This document shows, piece after piece, positions 26,852-35,021 of a stretch of DNA of 64,000 nucleotides. A program made the position numbers and the translations under genes. How positions within the stretch are numbered: the first letter of the stretch is position 1; each line of letters opens with the position of its first letter. Source of the stretch: Xanthobacteraceae bacterium (GTDB lineage Bacteria; Pseudomonadota; Alphaproteobacteria; Rhizobiales; Xanthobacteraceae); NCBI GenBank assembly GCA_022844485.1, contig JALHLQ010000001.1, positions 434,001-498,000 of the forward strand, read 5' to 3'. The notes below the pieces were generated by a model. It ran no database searches. It had not been told where the DNA came from and saw only the letters and a program-made list of their open reading frames with translations.

Positions 26852-26910
26852 ACTCTCCGTGCTTCCTCCCGACTTGGCGCCGTGTCTTCGACGCGGCGTT
26901 TTCTTTTGGG

Positions 26911-28260
26911 TCAGACGGCGACGGAGTGGCGGGCCTTACCACGCTGCAGATAAGCGTCGAACGCGGCCGCTGCGAGCCGCACAAACGGCCGGCCGGCTTC
27001 GGTTACCGCGATCCGATGGCCTTCGATCGTTACCATGCCCTCGGCTGCAAGCGGAGTTAGCGACTGTATTTCGTCCTCGAACGCGTTTGCGCCCGCACGG
27101 CTCTCCCCGCTCGCCACCGCATCGAGGTCGACTTCGAAATCGCACATCAGCCGCTCGATGATTCGCGCGCGCAGTCTGTCCGCTTCCGAAAACGCGATGC
27201 CTTTGACGGTGGCGAAGCAGCCCGACTCGATCGCTCGCGCGTAACCGCCGATATCGGGCGCGTTCTGCGCAAAACCTTGCGGTAGGCGTCCGATCGAGGA
27301 TGCGCCAAGACCGATCAGTGCGTCCGCCTCGTCGGCTGTATAGCCTTGGAAATTCCTGTGAAGCTTATGGGTCCGGGCGGCGGTTGCCAGTTCGTCATCG
27401 GGCCGTGCAAAGTGGTCGAGCCCGATCGGCACGTAGCCGAGCGAGACCAGCGTTTCACGGGCGGCTTCCGCTTGCGCCAAGCGCTCCGCAGCATCCGGCA
27501 GCGAGGCCTCGTCGATCAGCCGCTGATGCGCCTTGAACCAGGGCACGTGCGCGTAGCCGAACAGCGCCAGGCGCTGCGGTTTTAAAGTATCGATCAGCAC
27601 GATGCTGCGGCGGACGTCTCGCTCGGTCTGCTTTGGCAGCCCATACATCAGGTCAATATTGACGTTTTCGACCCCGGCCTCACGCAGCCAGGACACGACG
27701 TCGGACACGATCCCGAAAGGTTGTACGCGCCCGATCGCCTGCTGGACATGCGGAGAAAGGTCCTGAACGCCGAGGCTTGCGCGGTTGACGCCCATCTCCA
27801 TCAGCGCGCGGACCAGCGGCTTGTCGACCCGCCGGGGGTCCAGTTCGATGGCGTGTTCTTGGATCGCGGACAGGTCGAACGCGCTGCGCATGCGGCGCAC
27901 GAGTTCGACGAGACGGTCCGGTCCGAGCATGGATGGCGTGCCGCCACCCCAATGCACATGGACGACTCGCCGTCCGCCGATGTGCCGGGACAGAAGCGAG
28001 ATCTCGTCCGCGAGTCGGTCGGCATAGATTTCGATTGGATCCCGGCGGCGGACAATCTTCGTATGACAGCCGCAGTAGTGGCAAAGCTCCGCGCAATAGG
28101 GAACATGAAGGTAGAAGGACAGCGTGGCCTCGGCGGGCAGTTCCGCAAGCCACTTGCCGTAAACATCCGCATCCACCGACGGCGAGAAGTGCGGCGCGGT
28201 GGGATAAGACGTGTATCGGGGGACCGTTTGCTCGGCCAGAAGTCGCGTTGCGCTTGTCAT
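26911..28260 (-). CDS. hemN: Oxygen-independent coproporphyrinogen III oxidase
   Basis: The 449-residue radical SAM enzyme makes protoporphyrinogen IX without oxygen. The iron-sulfur motif C-x3-C-x2-C is in HVPYCAELCHYCGCHTK. HemN text includes PRYTSYPTAPHF near the N-terminus, WGGGTPSMLG and IDLMYGLPKQT. The ATG at 28260 gives an N-terminus in line with HemN; the longer frame adds about 38 atypical residues. A FixK box lies 40 bases upstream, as expected for a gene needed at low oxygen. It converges on fixK. Confidence 0.95.
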   Translation of the reverse strand: MTSATRLLAEQTVPRYTSYPTAPHFSPSVDADVYGKWLAELPAEATLSFYLHVPYCAELCHYCGCHTKIVRRRDPIEIYADRLADEISLLSRHIGGRRVVHVHWGGGTPSMLGPDRLVELVRRMRSAFDLSAIQEHAIELDPRRVDKPLVRALMEMGVNRASLGVQDLSPHVQQAIGRVQPFGIVSDVVSWLREAGVENVNIDLMYGLPKQTERDVRRSIVLIDTLKPQRLALFGYAHVPWFKAHQRLIDEASLPDAAERLAQAEAARETLVSLGYVPIGLDHFARPDDELATAARTHKLHRNFQGYTADEADALIGLGASSIGRLPQGFAQNAPDIGGYARAIESGCFATVKGIAFSEADRLRARIIERLMCDFEVDLDAVASGESRAGANAFEDEIQSLTPLAAEGMVTIEGHRIAVTEAGRPFVRLAAAAFDAYLQRGKARHSVAV

Positions 28261-28293
28261 GATTGCAGTTGATCCGGAGGCCGATGCGGGGCA

Positions 28294-28307
28294 TTGATTC
28301 CAATCAA
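28294..28307. promoter_or_regulatory. FixK/FNR box between hemN and the AbrB-family gene
   Basis: TTGAT-TCCA-ATCAA is a perfect consensus match in the 131-base divergent gap. It is centred 40 bases from the hemN ATG and 91 bases from the AbrB-family ATG, so it could serve either gene or both. Confidence 0.88.
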
Positions 28308-28391
28308 GGCAGCATATCGTCAGACGTTCCGCGCGGTGCCGTACGCACAAACGCCTAAGGAAAACGACGCTCAAGCCGGCACGGCAAAAGG

Positions 28392-29459
28392 ATGCGAGTG
28401 ACGGAACACCCCCGACCTTCCGCGCGCTTGCTTCGCTTTTGCGAGACGATGCTTATCGCCGCCGCGGGCGGGGCACTCCTTGGGCTCGCGAATTTTCCGG
28501 CGGGCTGGCTGACGGGCTCCTTCGTCGCCGTCACGGGCGCGGCGCTGGCAAGCCGTCCCGTCTTCGTTCCCGATTCTGTGACGCGCGTGACTTTCGTGCT
28601 GCTCGGCATTCTGCTGGGGGGAACCATTACGCCCGAATCCTTGCGGCTGATGGCAGCCTGGCCTGCGAGCCTGGTGTTTCTCACAATCGCAATGGCGATC
28701 GTGACGGCCGCAGTCGCCGCCTATCTGCATTACGTGCACGGGTGGGACACGCTTTCGGCGCTCTTTGCATCGGCCCCGGGAGCGCTGTCGCAGGCGCTTG
28801 CGCTTGCGGCCTCGACCGGCGCGGATGTCCGCTCGGTGGCGACGGTGCAAGCGGTGCGGCTGCTCGTTTTCACGGTCGGACTGCCTCTGGGAGTTGCCTT
28901 AACAGGCGCACGCGGCGATGGGCCCGAAGCCGCGGTGGCCGTCGCAGGAATTTCTTCTTGGCCCGAATTGCTCATTCTGGTCGGGTCCTGCGGCGCGGTC
29001 GCCGCACTGGCACACAAATGGCGCGTGCCCGGCGGACTCATTGTCGGATCGATGCTGACCTCCGGCATTCTGCATGGCAGCGGAATGGTGGACGTCAACC
29101 TGCCCCCCGCTGTAGCCGTCGTGTGCTTCGTCACGCTGGGCGCGACAATCGGCGTTCGCTTTCGCGGGGTGGACATTCAATTGCTTCGGCAGATGGCGGG
29201 CGCGGCGCTGGGAGCGCTTGCCGTCGGTACCACACTGGCATTCGCCTTTGCCTTTCTTGCCGCGTGGAGTCTGTCGCTCCGCATGAGCGACACATTTCTC
29301 GCCTATGTGCCGGGCGGGCTGGAGGCGATGACCATTCTCGCCTTTGCCTTGCAGCTTGATCCGGCGTTTGTGGGGGCGCACCATCTGGCACGGTACATTC
29401 TACTGGCGGTATCGTTGCCGATTGTTGCGGCTTGGCTGCGAGACAAAAGCTCTGCGTGA
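28392..29459 (+). CDS. AbrB-family membrane protein
   Basis: The 355-residue protein has about ten hydrophobic helices in two similar halves. Each half has the AbrB-family core (LGLANFPAGWLTGSFVAVTG, then HKWRVPGGLIVGSMLTSG). It also has ALFASAPGALSQALALAAS and AYVPGGLEAMTILAFAL, the repeated PGG/E motif of this family (often mislabelled ammonia monooxygenase). E. coli AbrB represses aidB, but most members are treated as transporters. It is divergent from hemN and shares its FixK box region, and it precedes the ccoN promoter. Confidence 0.85.
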   Translation: MRVTEHPRPSARLLRFCETMLIAAAGGALLGLANFPAGWLTGSFVAVTGAALASRPVFVPDSVTRVTFVLLGILLGGTITPESLRLMAAWPASLVFLTIAMAIVTAAVAAYLHYVHGWDTLSALFASAPGALSQALALAASTGADVRSVATVQAVRLLVFTVGLPLGVALTGARGDGPEAAVAVAGISSWPELLILVGSCGAVAALAHKWRVPGGLIVGSMLTSGILHGSGMVDVNLPPAVAVVCFVTLGATIGVRFRGVDIQLLRQMAGAALGALAVGTTLAFAFAFLAAWSLSLRMSDTFLAYVPGGLEAMTILAFALQLDPAFVGAHHLARYILLAVSLPIVAAWLRDKSSA

Positions 29460-29492
29460 CTTGGAATGCGAATCGCCGCATGCGTTTGACGA

Positions 29493-29506
29493 TTGATTTC
29501 CGTCAA
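29493..29506. promoter_or_regulatory. FixK/FNR box upstream of ccoN
   Basis: TTGAT-TTCC-GTCAA matches the consensus with one change in the right half. It is centred about 90 bases before the ccoN ATG. A class II site here would place the transcript start near 29541. Confidence 0.85.
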
Positions 29507-29589
29507 TGCCGTGGAAGCGGCGGATGGGACTTTGCGTGAGCTTCGGAATGGCGCCGCATATCCGAAATCGCTGAACAATGGGGAGATTT

Positions 29590-31242
29590 ATGGCCGAGGC
29601 CATTTCACGGAAAATGATGACCATTGGCGAGGGCGGATTGACGATCGTCTTCCCTGCTGTGGCCATCCTCTGCATTTTGGCTGCGGCGAAAGCGGAAGAT
29701 GCGCCGTTCGCCTTCCACGCATATCTCTCGGCGGCAGCCAGCATCGCCGCCGTCTTCGTCATCGTGAACCGATTTTACGCGCGCCCGGCCGCGCTTCCGC
29801 CGCAGGAGATCAACGGCAAGCCGAACTACGACATGGGCCCGGTGAAGCTTGCGACGGTGATGGCGATGTTTTGGGGCATCGCCGGTTTCCTGGTCGGCCT
29901 GGTGATTGCGCTGCAGCTGGCCTATCCGGCGCTCAATCTCGATCTGCCCTGGACGACATTCGGCCGCGTCCGTCCGCTGCACACGTCCGCGGTCATCTTT
30001 GCTTTCGGCGGCAATGTGCTGATCGCGACCTCGTTCTATGTCGTCCAGCGCACGTGCCAGACCCGCATTGCCGGCGACCTCGCATCCTGGTTTGTCGTGG
30101 TCGGCTACAACTTTTTTATCCTGATCGCCGGCACGGGCTATCTCCTGGGCGTCACGCAATCCAAGGAATATGCCGAGCCCGAATGGTATGCGGACCTTTG
30201 GCTCACGATCGTGTGGGTCGTCTATCTGCTCGTCTTCGTGGCGACGCTGATGAAGCGCAAGGAGCCGCACATCTTCGTCGCCAACTGGTTCTATCTCGCT
30301 TTCATCGTGACGATCGCCATGCTTCATCTCGGCAATAATGTCACGGTGCCGGTCTCGCTGTTCGGCTCGAAGAGCTACATCGCGTGGGCGGGCGTGCAGG
30401 ATGCCATGTTTCAGTGGTGGTACGGACATAACGCGGTCGGCTTCTTTCTGACCGCGGGCTTCCTCGCCATCATGTACTACTTCATCCCCAAGCGCGCAGA
30501 GCGGCCGATCTATTCCTACCGTCTCTCGATTGTTCACTTCTGGTCGTTGATCTTTCTCTATATCTGGGCCGGCCCGCATCATCTGCATTACACGGCGCTG
30601 CCCGACTGGGCGCAGACGCTCGGCATGACTTTTTCGGTCATGCTGTGGATGCCGTCATGGGGCGGCATGATCAACGGGCTGATGACGCTATCGGGCGCCT
30701 GGGACAAGCTGCGTACCGATCCCGTGCTGCGCATGATGGTGGTTTCGGTCGCCTTCTACGGCATGTCGACCTTCGAGGGTCCGATGATGTCGGTGAAAGT
30801 GGTCAATTCCCTGAGCCACTATACCGACTGGACCATCGGCCATGTGCATTCCGGCGCGCTTGGCTGGGTCGGCTTCGTCTCCTTCGGGGCGATCTACTGC
30901 CTGGTCCCCTGGCTGTGGAATCGCAAGCAGCTCTATTCGCTCAAGCTCGTGAACTGGCACTTTTGGATCGCGACCATCGGCATTGTGCTCTACGTCTCGG
31001 CAATGTGGGTCTCAGGTATCCTGCAAGGACTGATGTGGCGCGCCTACACCGCGCTCGGTTTCCTCGAATACTCCTTTATCGAGACGGTGGAGGCGATGCA
31101 TCCCTTCTATGTGATCCGGGCGCTCGGTGGCGCGCTGTTCGTCATCGGGTCTTTGATCATGGCCTACAATCTCTGGATGACGGTCCGCCACGGCGAAGCT
31201 GAGCAAGCCGCGCCTCGCGCCGCGCTCCAGCCTGCGGAGTGA
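29590..31242 (+). CDS. ccoN: cbb3-type cytochrome c oxidase subunit I
   Basis: The 550-residue catalytic subunit holds heme b, heme b3 and CuB of the high-affinity oxidase in the cytoplasmic membrane. Conserved histidines lie in [50 protein letters not shown] and [22 protein letters not shown] precedes the ATG at 29590; an in-frame ATG four codons earlier is less well placed. It opens the operon ccoNOQP-ccoGHIS under a FixK box. Confidence 0.97.
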   Translation: MAEAISRKMMTIGEGGLTIVFPAVAILCILAAAKAEDAPFAFHAYLSAAASIAAVFVIVNRFYARPAALPPQEINGKPNYDMGPVKLATVMAMFWGIAGFLVGLVIALQLAYPALNLDLPWTTFGRVRPLHTSAVIFAFGGNVLIATSFYVVQRTCQTRIAGDLASWFVVVGYNFFILIAGTGYLLGVTQSKEYAEPEWYADLWLTIVWVVYLLVFVATLMKRKEPHIFVANWFYLAFIVTIAMLHLGNNVTVPVSLFGSKSYIAWAGVQDAMFQWWYGHNAVGFFLTAGFLAIMYYFIPKRAERPIYSYRLSIVHFWSLIFLYIWAGPHHLHYTALPDWAQTLGMTFSVMLWMPSWGGMINGLMTLSGAWDKLRTDPVLRMMVVSVAFYGMSTFEGPMMSVKVVNSLSHYTDWTIGHVHSGALGWVGFVSFGAIYCLVPWLWNRKQLYSLKLVNWHFWIATIGIVLYVSAMWVSGILQGLMWRAYTALGFLEYSFIETVEAMHPFYVIRALGGALFVIGSLIMAYNLWMTVRHGEAEQAAPRAALQPAE

Positions 31243-31250
31243 AAAGCATC

Positions 31251-31985
31251 ATGTCGTTCTGGGCCAGACATCAGATCTTCGAGAAGAACTCGATCGTCCT
31301 CATCCTCGGGATTCTCGTGGTGATCTCGATCGGCGGCATCGTTGAGATTGCGCCGCTCTTCTATTTGAAGAGCACCATCGAGAAGGTCGAGGGCATGCGC
31401 CCCTATACCCCGCTCGAGCTCGCAGGCCGGGCGATCTACATCCGCGAAGGCTGCTACTCCTGCCATTCGCAGATGGTGCGCCCGCTGCGTGATGAGGTCG
31501 AGCGCTACGGACATTACTCGCTCGCAGCCGAGAGCATGTATGATCATCCATTCCAGTGGGGCTCGAAACGCACCGGCCCCGACTTGGCGCGAGTGGGGGG
31601 CAAGTACTCGGACGATTGGCACGTCACGCATTTCATCAATCCGCGTTCGATCGTGCCGCAATCGATCATGCCGGGTTATCCCTTTCTGGCCTCGACCGAG
31701 ATCGATCAGCGCGGCATCGCCCCTCACATGAAGGCGAATCGCGCCGTCGGCGTTCCCTATTCGGATGAACAGATTGCGAACGCAGTTGCCGACCTGAAGG
31801 CACAAGGAAATCCCGACGACCCGGGAGTTCAAGCATTGCTCAAGCGCTATCCTAGAGCGCTGGCGCGCGATTTCGACGGCAATCCTGCCGCCCTTACGGA
31901 AATGGACGCGCTGGTCGCCTACATGCAGGTCTTGGGCACGATGGTCGACTTCAGGCGCTACGATGCGAAAGCGAACTTGCGGTGA
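31251..31985 (+). CDS. ccoO: cbb3-type cytochrome c oxidase subunit II (monoheme)
   Basis: The 244-residue protein has an N-terminal membrane anchor and one heme c site, CYSCH, in [16 protein letters not shown]. The N-terminus [16 protein letters not shown] is typical, so the ATG at 31251 is preferred to a GTG four codons upstream. It passes electrons from CcoP or c-type cytochromes to CcoN. It follows ccoN by 8 bases. Confidence 0.96.
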   Translation: MSFWARHQIFEKNSIVLILGILVVISIGGIVEIAPLFYLKSTIEKVEGMRPYTPLELAGRAIYIREGCYSCHSQMVRPLRDEVERYGHYSLAAESMYDHPFQWGSKRTGPDLARVGGKYSDDWHVTHFINPRSIVPQSIMPGYPFLASTEIDQRGIAPHMKANRAVGVPYSDEQIANAVADLKAQGNPDDPGVQALLKRYPRALARDFDGNPAALTEMDALVAYMQVLGTMVDFRRYDAKANLR

Positions 31986-31994
31986 CGAGGACGC

Positions 31995-32159
31995 ATGAAG
32001 CCCCAGTTCGGTTTTGAAACCATCGTCTCCCATCTTGTGACAACATGGTGGACGCCGATTTTTGTGCTGCTGTTTCTCGCAATCGTCGCCTACGTGCTCT
32101 GGCCGCGAAATCACAAGACGTTTGATGACGCGGCTCGATCGCCGCTCCGTGAGGACTGA
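31995..32159 (+). CDS. ccoQ: cbb3-type oxidase subunit CcoQ
   Basis: This short frame encodes 54 residues: a single membrane helix (TPIFVLLFLAIVAYVLWP) followed by a charged tail beginning NHKTFDDAA. That is the usual CcoQ design. It lies between ccoO (9 bases upstream) and ccoP (1 base downstream). CcoQ stabilises the oxidase or acts in its regulation. Confidence 0.92.
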   Translation: MKPQFGFETIVSHLVTTWWTPIFVLLFLAIVAYVLWPRNHKTFDDAARSPLRED

Positions 32160-32160
32160 T

Positions 32161-33030
32161 ATGGCGGATTCCAAGGATATCGACGTTCATTCCGGCACTG
32201 CGACGACCGGCCATTCCTGGGATGACATCAAGGAACTCAACACGCCCTTGCCGCGCTGGTGGGTATGGGTGTTCTACGCAACGATCGTCTGGTCCATCGG
32301 CTATTGGATTGTCTATCCGGCATGGCCGCTGGTGACGAACTACACGAGAGGTCTGTTCGGCTATTCGACTCGCGCCGATGTCGGCCTTCAGCTCTCGGCG
32401 CTGCAGAAGCTGCGTGGCGAGCAGGGCGCGCGGCTGCAGAGTGCGAGCCTCGAGCAGATCGAGAAGGACCCGGCTCTTCTTGCCTTTGCCCGCGCGCAGG
32501 GGAGGGCGGCATTCGGCGATAACTGCGCCCCCTGTCACGGCACCGGCGCCGCCGGCGCAAAGGGCTTTCCGAATCTGAACGACGACGATTGGATTTGGGG
32601 CGGCAAGCTCGGCCAAATCCACCAGACGATTGAATTCGGTGTTCGCTCAGGACACGCGAAGACGCGCGACAGCGCCATGCCGGCTTTCGGCCGCGACGGT
32701 GTGCTCAAGCGCGAAGAGATTGCCGATGTCGCAGCCTTTGTGCGGTCGCTGTCGGGCCTGCAGTCGACGCGCGGCGACGTGGGGCGCGGGAAGGCGCTTT
32801 TTGCCGCAAACTGTGCCGTGTGTCACGGCGATGGCGGCGCGGGCAATCAGGAGCTCGGGGCGCCGAACCTCACCGATCGCATCTGGCTGCATGGGTCCGA
32901 TGAGGCCGCTCTTGCAGAGTTTGTCCATTCTCCCAAGAACGGCGTGATGCCCGCCTGGAGCGATCGGCTGGATCCCATAACGATCAAGTCGCTGGCTGTT
33001 TACGTCCACACGCTGGGCGGCGGGAAGTGA
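32161..33030 (+). CDS. ccoP: cbb3-type cytochrome c oxidase subunit III (diheme)
   Basis: The 289-residue protein has an N-terminal membrane helix (WWVWVFYATIVWSIGYWIVYP) and two heme c motifs, CAPCHG and CAVCHG, in tandem cytochrome c domains. It is the electron entry subunit of the oxidase. The TPLPRWWVW sequence before the helix is conserved in CcoP. It starts one base after ccoQ ends. Confidence 0.97.
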   Translation: MADSKDIDVHSGTATTGHSWDDIKELNTPLPRWWVWVFYATIVWSIGYWIVYPAWPLVTNYTRGLFGYSTRADVGLQLSALQKLRGEQGARLQSASLEQIEKDPALLAFARAQGRAAFGDNCAPCHGTGAAGAKGFPNLNDDDWIWGGKLGQIHQTIEFGVRSGHAKTRDSAMPAFGRDGVLKREEIADVAAFVRSLSGLQSTRGDVGRGKALFAANCAVCHGDGGAGNQELGAPNLTDRIWLHGSDEAALAEFVHSPKNGVMPAWSDRLDPITIKSLAVYVHTLGGGK

Positions 33031-33064
33031 TTGCAGTCCTAGCTGCAAGCAATCGGTTGCGCGG

Positions 33065-34513
33065 ATGACGAAACCTGTACCCCCTCCCGAGGTCGATTAC
33101 GGCCCGCTCTATGCCGCGCGGAAAAAGATCTATCCGCAGAGCGTCTCGGGAACGTTCCGGAATCTCAAGTGGGGGCTGATGGCGATCTGCCTCGCCGTCT
33201 ATTATTTCCTGCCGTTTGTGCGATGGGACCGTGGGCCGAATGCGCCCAGTCAAGCAGTGCTGGTCGATTTCCCGAACCGCCGCTTCTATTTCTTCTTCAT
33301 CGAGATCTGGCCTCAGGAAGTCTACTATTTCACCGGCCTTCTGATCATCGCCGCGCTGGCGCTCTTTCTCATGAATGCGGTCGGCGGGCGCATCTGGTGC
33401 GGTTATCTCTGCCCACAGACGGTATGGACTGATCTGTTTTATGCCGTTGAGCGCTTGATCGAGGGCGACCGCCGCGAGCGGATGAAGAAGGACAAATCGG
33501 ACCTCAATATCCCGCGCGGGCTCGAACTCATCGTCAAACACACGATCTGGCTCATGATCGCATGGTGGACCGGCGGTGCCTGGGTTCTCTATTTTGCGGA
33601 TGCGCCGACGCTGGTGAAGGACCTTGCCACCGGGCAGGCGCCCTTCGTCGCGTATCTGTGGATCGGGATCCTGACCTTCACCACCTACACGCTCGCCGGG
33701 TTCATGCGTGAGCAGGTCTGTGTCTATATGTGTCCATGGCCGCGCATCCAGGCTGCGCTCACGGACGAGTGGGCGCTGAACGTCACCTACCGCTACGACC
33801 GCGGCGAGCCGCGGACTTCGCTCAAAAAGTCCGAAGAGTTGCGCGCCAGGAGCTTGCCCGCCGGAGATTGCATCGATTGCGGGCAATGCGTGGCCGTATG
33901 TCCGACCGGGATCGACATCCGAAATGGGGCGCAGCTTGAATGCATCATGTGCGGGCTTTGCATCGATGCCTGCGACAACGTCATGGCGAAGATCGGCCGG
34001 CCCACCGGCCTGATCGCCTATGACAACGATGTGAACATCCATCGCCGGCTCGCGGGCAAGGAAGACATCTATCGCCTGGTCCGTCCGCGGACGATCATCT
34101 ATGCGGGTCTGATTGCCGCGGTCGCGGCGATTATGTTCTATGCGCTGGCGACGCGAAGCTACCTCGACCTCAGCGTTCTGCACGACCGCAACCCGATCTT
34201 TGTCGCTCTCTCGGATGGGTCGGTCCGCAATGCGTACACGGTGCGGATACTCAACAAGCGCACCGTCGAGCGCATCTTCGATCTCGAATTGTTCGGGATC
34301 TCGGACGCCAGGCTCGAGATCGTGGGAGTAGAGGCGGTTGCGGCGGGCAAGCCGGGGATTGTTGTCGGGCCGGATCGTACCCGGGAACTGCGCGTCCTGG
34401 TGACAACGCCACCCGGCGCGAAGCTTGAGCGGTCGGTGCCGGTGACGTTCCGCATCACCGATCCGGCGCTCGGCGAAACGGCAAGCGCGCGCGACAATTT
34501 CATATCCAGATAG
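33065..34513 (+). CDS. ccoG: Cytochrome oxidase accessory protein CcoG/FixG
   Basis: The 482-residue membrane protein has several helices and two 4Fe-4S ferredoxin clusters (CIDCGQCVAVCP and CIMCGLCIDACD), plus a C-terminal immunoglobulin-like domain. CcoG takes part in copper handling for cbb3 oxidase and is reported to reduce Cu(II). It starts 34 bases after ccoP with no obvious terminator or FixK box, so it is probably read from the ccoN promoter. The gap contains only a short inverted repeat (TTGCAG/CTGCAA at 33031-33048). Confidence 0.95.
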   Translation: MTKPVPPPEVDYGPLYAARKKIYPQSVSGTFRNLKWGLMAICLAVYYFLPFVRWDRGPNAPSQAVLVDFPNRRFYFFFIEIWPQEVYYFTGLLIIAALALFLMNAVGGRIWCGYLCPQTVWTDLFYAVERLIEGDRRERMKKDKSDLNIPRGLELIVKHTIWLMIAWWTGGAWVLYFADAPTLVKDLATGQAPFVAYLWIGILTFTTYTLAGFMREQVCVYMCPWPRIQAALTDEWALNVTYRYDRGEPRTSLKKSEELRARSLPAGDCIDCGQCVAVCPTGIDIRNGAQLECIMCGLCIDACDNVMAKIGRPTGLIAYDNDVNIHRRLAGKEDIYRLVRPRTIIYAGLIAAVAAIMFYALATRSYLDLSVLHDRNPIFVALSDGSVRNAYTVRILNKRTVERIFDLELFGISDARLEIVGVEAVAAGKPGIVVGPDRTRELRVLVTTPPGAKLERSVPVTFRITDPALGETASARDNFISR

Positions 34514-34517
34514 ACCC

Positions 34518-35021
34518 ATGCTCGATCCAAATGAACTCAAGCCGAGTAAACCGCTTACGGGGCGAACCGTTCTGATCGCTCTGCTGGCGTTCTTTGGCGT
34601 TGTTTTTGCTGCGAACGCAGTCTTGGTGAAACTCGCGATCGACACGTTGCCCGGCACCGAAGTCGACAGCGCCTACAAGGCCAGTCTGGCCTTCAACAGC
34701 TTCATCAGGTCGGCCCGGGCGCAAGACGAGCAGGGCTGGCGCGCCGCCGCGAGCGTCAGCCGAAACGCGGCAGGCTACGCCGTAATCGAAATCGAGATGC
34801 GCGACCGCGACGGCGCACCCTTAAGTGGCCTTTCGGTGGCGGCAAACCTTGTGCGGCCGACCGACAAGCGGGCCGACCGTGCCGTCGCGTTGCGCGAACT
34901 GCACGCCGGCACCTACCGCGGCGACGCGGAACAGGTCGCCCAGGGCCAATGGGACCTCCTGATCAAAGCCGAACGCGGGAGCGGCCGCTTCGCATCCAAG
35001 AACCGGATTGTTCTGAAGTGA
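34518..35021 (+). CDS. ccoH: FixH/CcoH cbb3 oxidase assembly protein
   Basis: The 167-residue protein has one N-terminal membrane helix (VLIALLAFFGVVFAANAVLV) and a periplasmic domain with NSFIRSARAQDEQGWRAAA, a FixH-family pattern. CcoH helps assemble or stabilise cbb3 oxidase. It follows ccoG by 4 bases, and its stop overlaps the start of ccoI by four bases. Confidence 0.93.
   Translation: MLDPNELKPSKPLTGRTVLIALLAFFGVVFAANAVLVKLAIDTLPGTEVDSAYKASLAFNSFIRSARAQDEQGWRAAASVSRNAAGYAVIEIEMRDRDGAPLSGLSVAANLVRPTDKRADRAVALRELHAGTYRGDAEQVAQGQWDLLIKAERGSGRFASKNRIVLK

Noticed and set aside
33031..33048. Inverted repeat TTGCAG-N6-CTGCAA between ccoP and ccoG as a FixK box or terminator
   Set aside because: It does not match TTGAT-N4-ATCAA, has no T-run and a weak stem, so I expect read-through into ccoG.
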